From CAZWCE01 sp964632505 (lineage in GTDB: Bacteria; Planctomycetota; Planctomycetia; Pirellulales; Thermoguttaceae): a stretch of 64,000 nucleotides of DNA. The notes beneath the pieces are model-generated. The model had not been told where the DNA came from and searched no databases. It saw only the letters and a list, made by a program, of their open reading frames with translations. This document shows positions 61,300 to 64,000 of the stretch, in pieces (position 1 is the first letter of the stretch; the number at the start of each line of letters is the position of its first letter). The position numbers were made by a program, and so were the translations under genes. The stretch is taken from the NCBI GenBank assembly GCA_964632505.1, contig CAZWCE010000011.1, positions 1-64,000 on the forward strand, written 5' to 3'.

Positions 61300-61806
61300 T
61301 TATGCCGCCTGGGAATCTTCAGCGTCGGAGGCGTCCTCTTCCGAATCGTTCGCGGAGGTATTTCCGCCTTCCGAGGTACCGGGGATCTCGGCGTGGATCT
61401 TCGAAATATCGGACATCGCTACTTTTTGGGCTCCCACTCTCAAAACGGGCTTGCCGTCGACGATGCTGATCCCGTCGACCACGCCATCGGCCTCGTCGCC
61501 GAATTCATCGAGCCCCTCGACACGCTTGCCCAACAGGTTCGCCGACGTCGACATCGTTTGACCGAGCATCACCGAATCGAGGCTCTCGGTGAGCTTGTCG
61601 CTCGCGGAGATCTCACGAATCTGCCCCAACTGTTCCATCATCTGAGAGTTATCCATGGGATTCATCGGATCCTGGTGTTGCAGTTCCGCAATCATCAGAT
61701 CGATGAACTGCCCCATGTCGACATCCTCGAATGCATTCCTCCCGGTCGGATCCTGGCCCGCTTGCACCCCGGAATATCCCGCTCGGTATTCGGACGGATC
61801 GATCAT
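61300..61806 (-). CDS. flgD: Flagellar hook-assembly (cap) protein FlgD
   Basis: A 168-residue protein. The conserved FlgD N-terminal region is present: FEDVDMGQFIDLMIAELQHQ, DPMNPMDNSQMMEQLGQIRE, then NLLGKRV. The later part covers a short beta domain (VDGISIVDGKPVLRV), with an acidic Ser/Asp-rich tail. It lacks the full Ig-like/FlgD C-terminal domains seen in longer homologues, as in other short FlgDs. FlgD caps the growing hook so FlgE can polymerise. AAAGGAA lies upstream of the ATG at 61806. Confidence 0.93.
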   Translation of the reverse strand: MIDPSEYRAGYSGVQAGQDPTGRNAFEDVDMGQFIDLMIAELQHQDPMNPMDNSQMMEQLGQIREISASDKLTESLDSVMLGQTMSTSANLLGKRVEGLDEFGDEADGVVDGISIVDGKPVLRVGAQKVAMSDISKIHAEIPGTSEGGNTSANDSEEDASDAEDSQAA

Positions 61807-61886
61807 GGCAATTCCTTTCGATAGGTTCGTTTTTCCTCTGATTATTCATGAATTCAAGGGGACGACCGATCCCCCGCTGCTGCATC

Positions 61887-63341
61887 TCAAATACGCACGT
61901 CCAGTTGCCGGGCGGGGTCGCTCGGACTCTCCTCCCGCGACGGACGTGCCGGCTCTTGCTCACCTCTTTCAGCGGATCTCCGGGAAGGAGCATTCGTTCG
62001 CCTCAAAGATTCGGCGCTTCGCTCTCCCCCCTTTCCTCCACGTTCCCGGCCCGCCTGCGACGAGGTCCCTCCCATCTGTTGCCCGACGACTTCCACTTGA
62101 AAATGCTCGATCTTGATATTCTGCTGCCCCAGACGCTCTCGAAGATCGGGAAGATTCTCCATCAACGCTTTCTGGACCGCCTCGGTCTCCGTTTCCAGAT
62201 GAGCGGTCATGGCTCCCTGCTGCATCTGAAGGCGAACCGTCACCGAACCGAGTTCCTGTGGATGCAATTTGATGCGGACCGTTCCGTTCTGATGGGCAAA
62301 CGAACGAAACGCGCTGGAAACCCGTTGCACCAAACGCACCCGATCAATCTGCTTTGAAAGAGTGGAGCTTTCCTGCCCCTTTGCCGTCCGGGAGGCGTCG
62401 CCGGCTTCTTTTCGGGCTTTCGAAGAAGCGTCGCCGGCTCCTTCCGCTCCGTTCGGCGAAGGGGTGGAGCCGGGACGTCCTTGATTCTGTCGCTGTCCGC
62501 TGTCCTGCTGCCCCTTTCCTTGGTCTCCGGTCTTCAGCCCCGCATGCACTTCGCTCTTTTCCATCGTCGGGTTCATCCCCACCGTCATCGTGGAAGTGCT
62601 CCGTTCCAAAGAGGACATCGCTTTCGGCGACGCATGGGCGAACTGAAGACCTGCCCACTGAGAATCATGGCTCGCGGAAACCACCGAAGAGAGCAGATCC
62701 GGCGGCAACTGGAATCCTTGCGACGAAGGGAAGGTATTCGCCTGAAAAAATGGAGCTTTTCCCGCTTCTTGCCCGAGAACACTATTTTTAAATCCAAATG
62801 GATCGTTCGGCCCATCTTGCTGCAAAAAAAGCGGCCGCGGCGTTCCAGGAAGTCTTCCATCGTCCCCTTTTGGCTCCCCTCCGCTCGACGCTTGAGGAGA
62901 TGATTTCGCCGGTCCCTCGGTGACGGGCATTTCGTCGGCATTCCCCGTCCCCGTCTTGCCGGATGCCTCTACTCCGGTTCCCCCTGTCGTCGGTGTTGAT
63001 TTGATTCGACCCGGATCGGTCAACCCCGGAGCCATTTCCATTTGCTTCTCGTTTTCGGCCCCACCGTCCTTTCGGGAGGCTTTCTCTTTTTTGCGAAAAT
63101 CCTCCACTGTTTCTTCCTTGCCGTCATCCTCCTCTTCCGGCTTGTCGAGATCAATCCGATCCCGTTCGAGGGGGTTCTCTTCCATGCGTGGCGAAGCGAC
63201 GTCGAAAAGCGTCACCTTCCGCAAGCAATCGACGAAGGATCCCCACTGCGAAGCATCGATCTGCATGGAAAGGGATTCGGGAGGGTGTTGATTCTTTTCC
63301 ACTGGAAGCAGAGAGGACTGTTGTGAACTGAGTCGGGCCAT
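61887..63341 (-). CDS. fliK: Flagellar hook-length control protein FliK
   Basis: A 484-residue protein that measures hook length and triggers the FlhB export switch. The C-terminal Flg_hook domain (about 340-430) shows the family motif VRIKLHPQELGSVTVRLQM, then GAMTAHLETETEAVQKALME and LRERLGQQNIKIEHFQVEV. The N-terminal 330 residues are Gly/Ser/Lys/Glu-rich and probably disordered, as expected for the ruler part. The ATG at 63341 has AAGGAAGG upstream. It lies 34 nt after the MotE-like gene and 80 nt before flgD. Confidence 0.92.
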   Translation of the reverse strand: MARLSSQQSSLLPVEKNQHPPESLSMQIDASQWGSFVDCLRKVTLFDVASPRMEENPLERDRIDLDKPEEEDDGKEETVEDFRKKEKASRKDGGAENEKQMEMAPGLTDPGRIKSTPTTGGTGVEASGKTGTGNADEMPVTEGPAKSSPQASSGGEPKGDDGRLPGTPRPLFLQQDGPNDPFGFKNSVLGQEAGKAPFFQANTFPSSQGFQLPPDLLSSVVSASHDSQWAGLQFAHASPKAMSSLERSTSTMTVGMNPTMEKSEVHAGLKTGDQGKGQQDSGQRQNQGRPGSTPSPNGAEGAGDASSKARKEAGDASRTAKGQESSTLSKQIDRVRLVQRVSSAFRSFAHQNGTVRIKLHPQELGSVTVRLQMQQGAMTAHLETETEAVQKALMENLPDLRERLGQQNIKIEHFQVEVVGQQMGGTSSQAGRERGGKGGERSAESLRRTNAPSRRSAERGEQEPARPSREESPSDPARQLDVRI

Positions 63342-63375
63342 GGGTTTCCTTCCTTGGTTTTATCGTGCGTAAAGA

Positions 63376-64000
63376 TCACGGTCCCGCCAGTGGGTTCTCG
63401 GGCGGAGCCGCCCCGGCACCATTGGGATTCGCCGCGGCATCGTCGGCAATATCCCCATTCTGATTCTGCAAGGTATCGCGAACATCCTTGGTCAATTCGG
63501 CGGTGGGGGCTCCTTTGGCAATCCGGTCGAAAATCTCCGCCATTTCCTCGACCTCAGGATCTTGCTGCATTTCATCGATGATTTTTGCCCGACGACGTTG
63601 ATCCATCGCCATGATAAGCTGGACGACACGATTTTCCTCCCCTTTCTCAATCATATCGAGGAGATACCGCTTCGCCAAAGCCGGATCGATCGTTTCGAGC
63701 ATCTGCGTCAACTCGATGAATCCCTCTTCTTCTGCTTTTGCCTGGATATCATCAAGCCGTTTTTCAAAATTTCGATATAACCAGTTGATCTCTTCCTTTT
63801 CCTTCTTCAGCCACCTCGCTTCCGAGAGGATCTGATCGATGTTGTCGTCGATGACCAACTTTTCGAATTCCACATCGCGGTCACGTTCGGCCCGTCGCTT
63901 GATCACCTCTTCCTGAAAAATGGAGCCGGCCTTTTCTTCAAAAGTTTTTCGGACTTTCTCTTCAGTTCGAAATAAATCGATTCCCTGCGCGATAGCCACA
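63376..64000 (-). CDS. MotE/MgtE_N-type flagellar protein, 5' end cut by window edge
   Basis: At least 207 residues, with the frame open to the right edge, so the true start is probably outside. Residues 15-115 are a charged coiled coil (RRAERDRDVEFEKLVIDDNI and onward). A helical domain follows (IELTQMLETIDPALAKRYLL, VQLIMAMDQRRRAKIIDEMQ), as in the MgtE N-terminal domain of MotE-type proteins, and then an Ala/Pro/Asn-rich tail. MotE proteins act with the MotC/stator or lie between fliJ and fliK, which is this gene's position. The upstream membrane anchor expected for MotE cannot be seen. Confidence 0.75.
   Translation of the reverse strand, partial: VAIAQGIDLFRTEEKVRKTFEEKAGSIFQEEVIKRRAERDRDVEFEKLVIDDNIDQILSEARWLKKEKEEINWLYRNFEKRLDDIQAKAEEEGFIELTQMLETIDPALAKRYLLDMIEKGEENRVVQLIMAMDQRRRAKIIDEMQQDPEVEEMAEIFDRIAKGAPTAELTKDVRDTLQNQNGDIADDAAANPNGAGAAPPENPLAGP

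Overview
The window most likely comes from a flagellated planctomycete (phylum Planctomycetota, Pirellula-like). Four things point there. A 23S rRNA operon has its own promoter and no 16S gene in front of it, which is a known trait of that group. An ECF sigma factor is followed by a large MG2/alpha-2-macroglobulin-type membrane protein. There are paired Gfo/Idh/MocA proteins (one with a clear Tat signal), GYF_2-type membrane proteins, a multiheme cytochrome with TPRs and a DoxX protein. GC content is moderately high, but several long intergenic stretches are AT-rich. The species cannot be named from the sequence alone.

Layout. 1-3 kb: the 5' five-sixths of a 23S rRNA gene (minus strand) with a leader, a boxA-like element and a near-consensus promoter. 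3.4-15 kb: housekeeping genes, namely a small coiled protein, rpsU, a minus-strand group of two paralogous TPR lipoproteins and nadC, then comEA-like HhH - uvrB - MBL-fold hydrolase on the plus strand, and an enolase-superfamily enzyme followed by two GYF_2/zinc-ribbon membrane proteins on the minus strand. 15-22 kb: a NarL-type response regulator with a long leader, an eight-heme cytochrome c with HEAT and TPR domains, and a SufR-like Cys-rich regulator, separated by AT-rich DNA. 22-30 kb: ECF sigma factor plus MG2/A2M membrane protein, then a UroD-family protein, a sialate O-acetylesterase-family enzyme and an STN-like secreted protein in one plus-strand run. 30-41 kb: orphan CheY, PHA-granule-like protein, sugar phosphate isomerase, PrxQ, a DoxX / Gfo-Idh / Gfo-Idh group, a D-2-hydroxyacid dehydrogenase and a Ser/Thr kinase.

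41-64 kb is a flagellar supercluster. On the minus strand lie flhA - flhF - small membrane protein - fliA (transcribed in that order). On the plus strand lie flgE - flbD - motA - motB - fliL - fliN - fliO - fliP - fliQ - fliR - flhB. On the minus strand at the right edge lie a MotE/MgtE_N-like gene - fliK - flgD, split from the export genes by a sulfotransferase. Together they encode the export gate (FlhA, FlhB, FliO/P/Q/R), hook and hook assembly (FlgE, FlgD, FliK), stator (MotA, MotB, FliL), C-ring (FliN), placement GTPase (FlhF) and flagellar sigma factor (FliA). Oddities are a FliN with four FliM-like N-terminal motifs and no fliM beside it, a hook protein of double the usual length, a FliO with a very long low-complexity domain, no flhG beside flhF, and NPTE instead of NPTH at the FlhB cleavage site.

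No tRNA, CRISPR array, transposase, integrase or phage gene was seen. All functional calls rest on reading motifs by eye; no database search was run.
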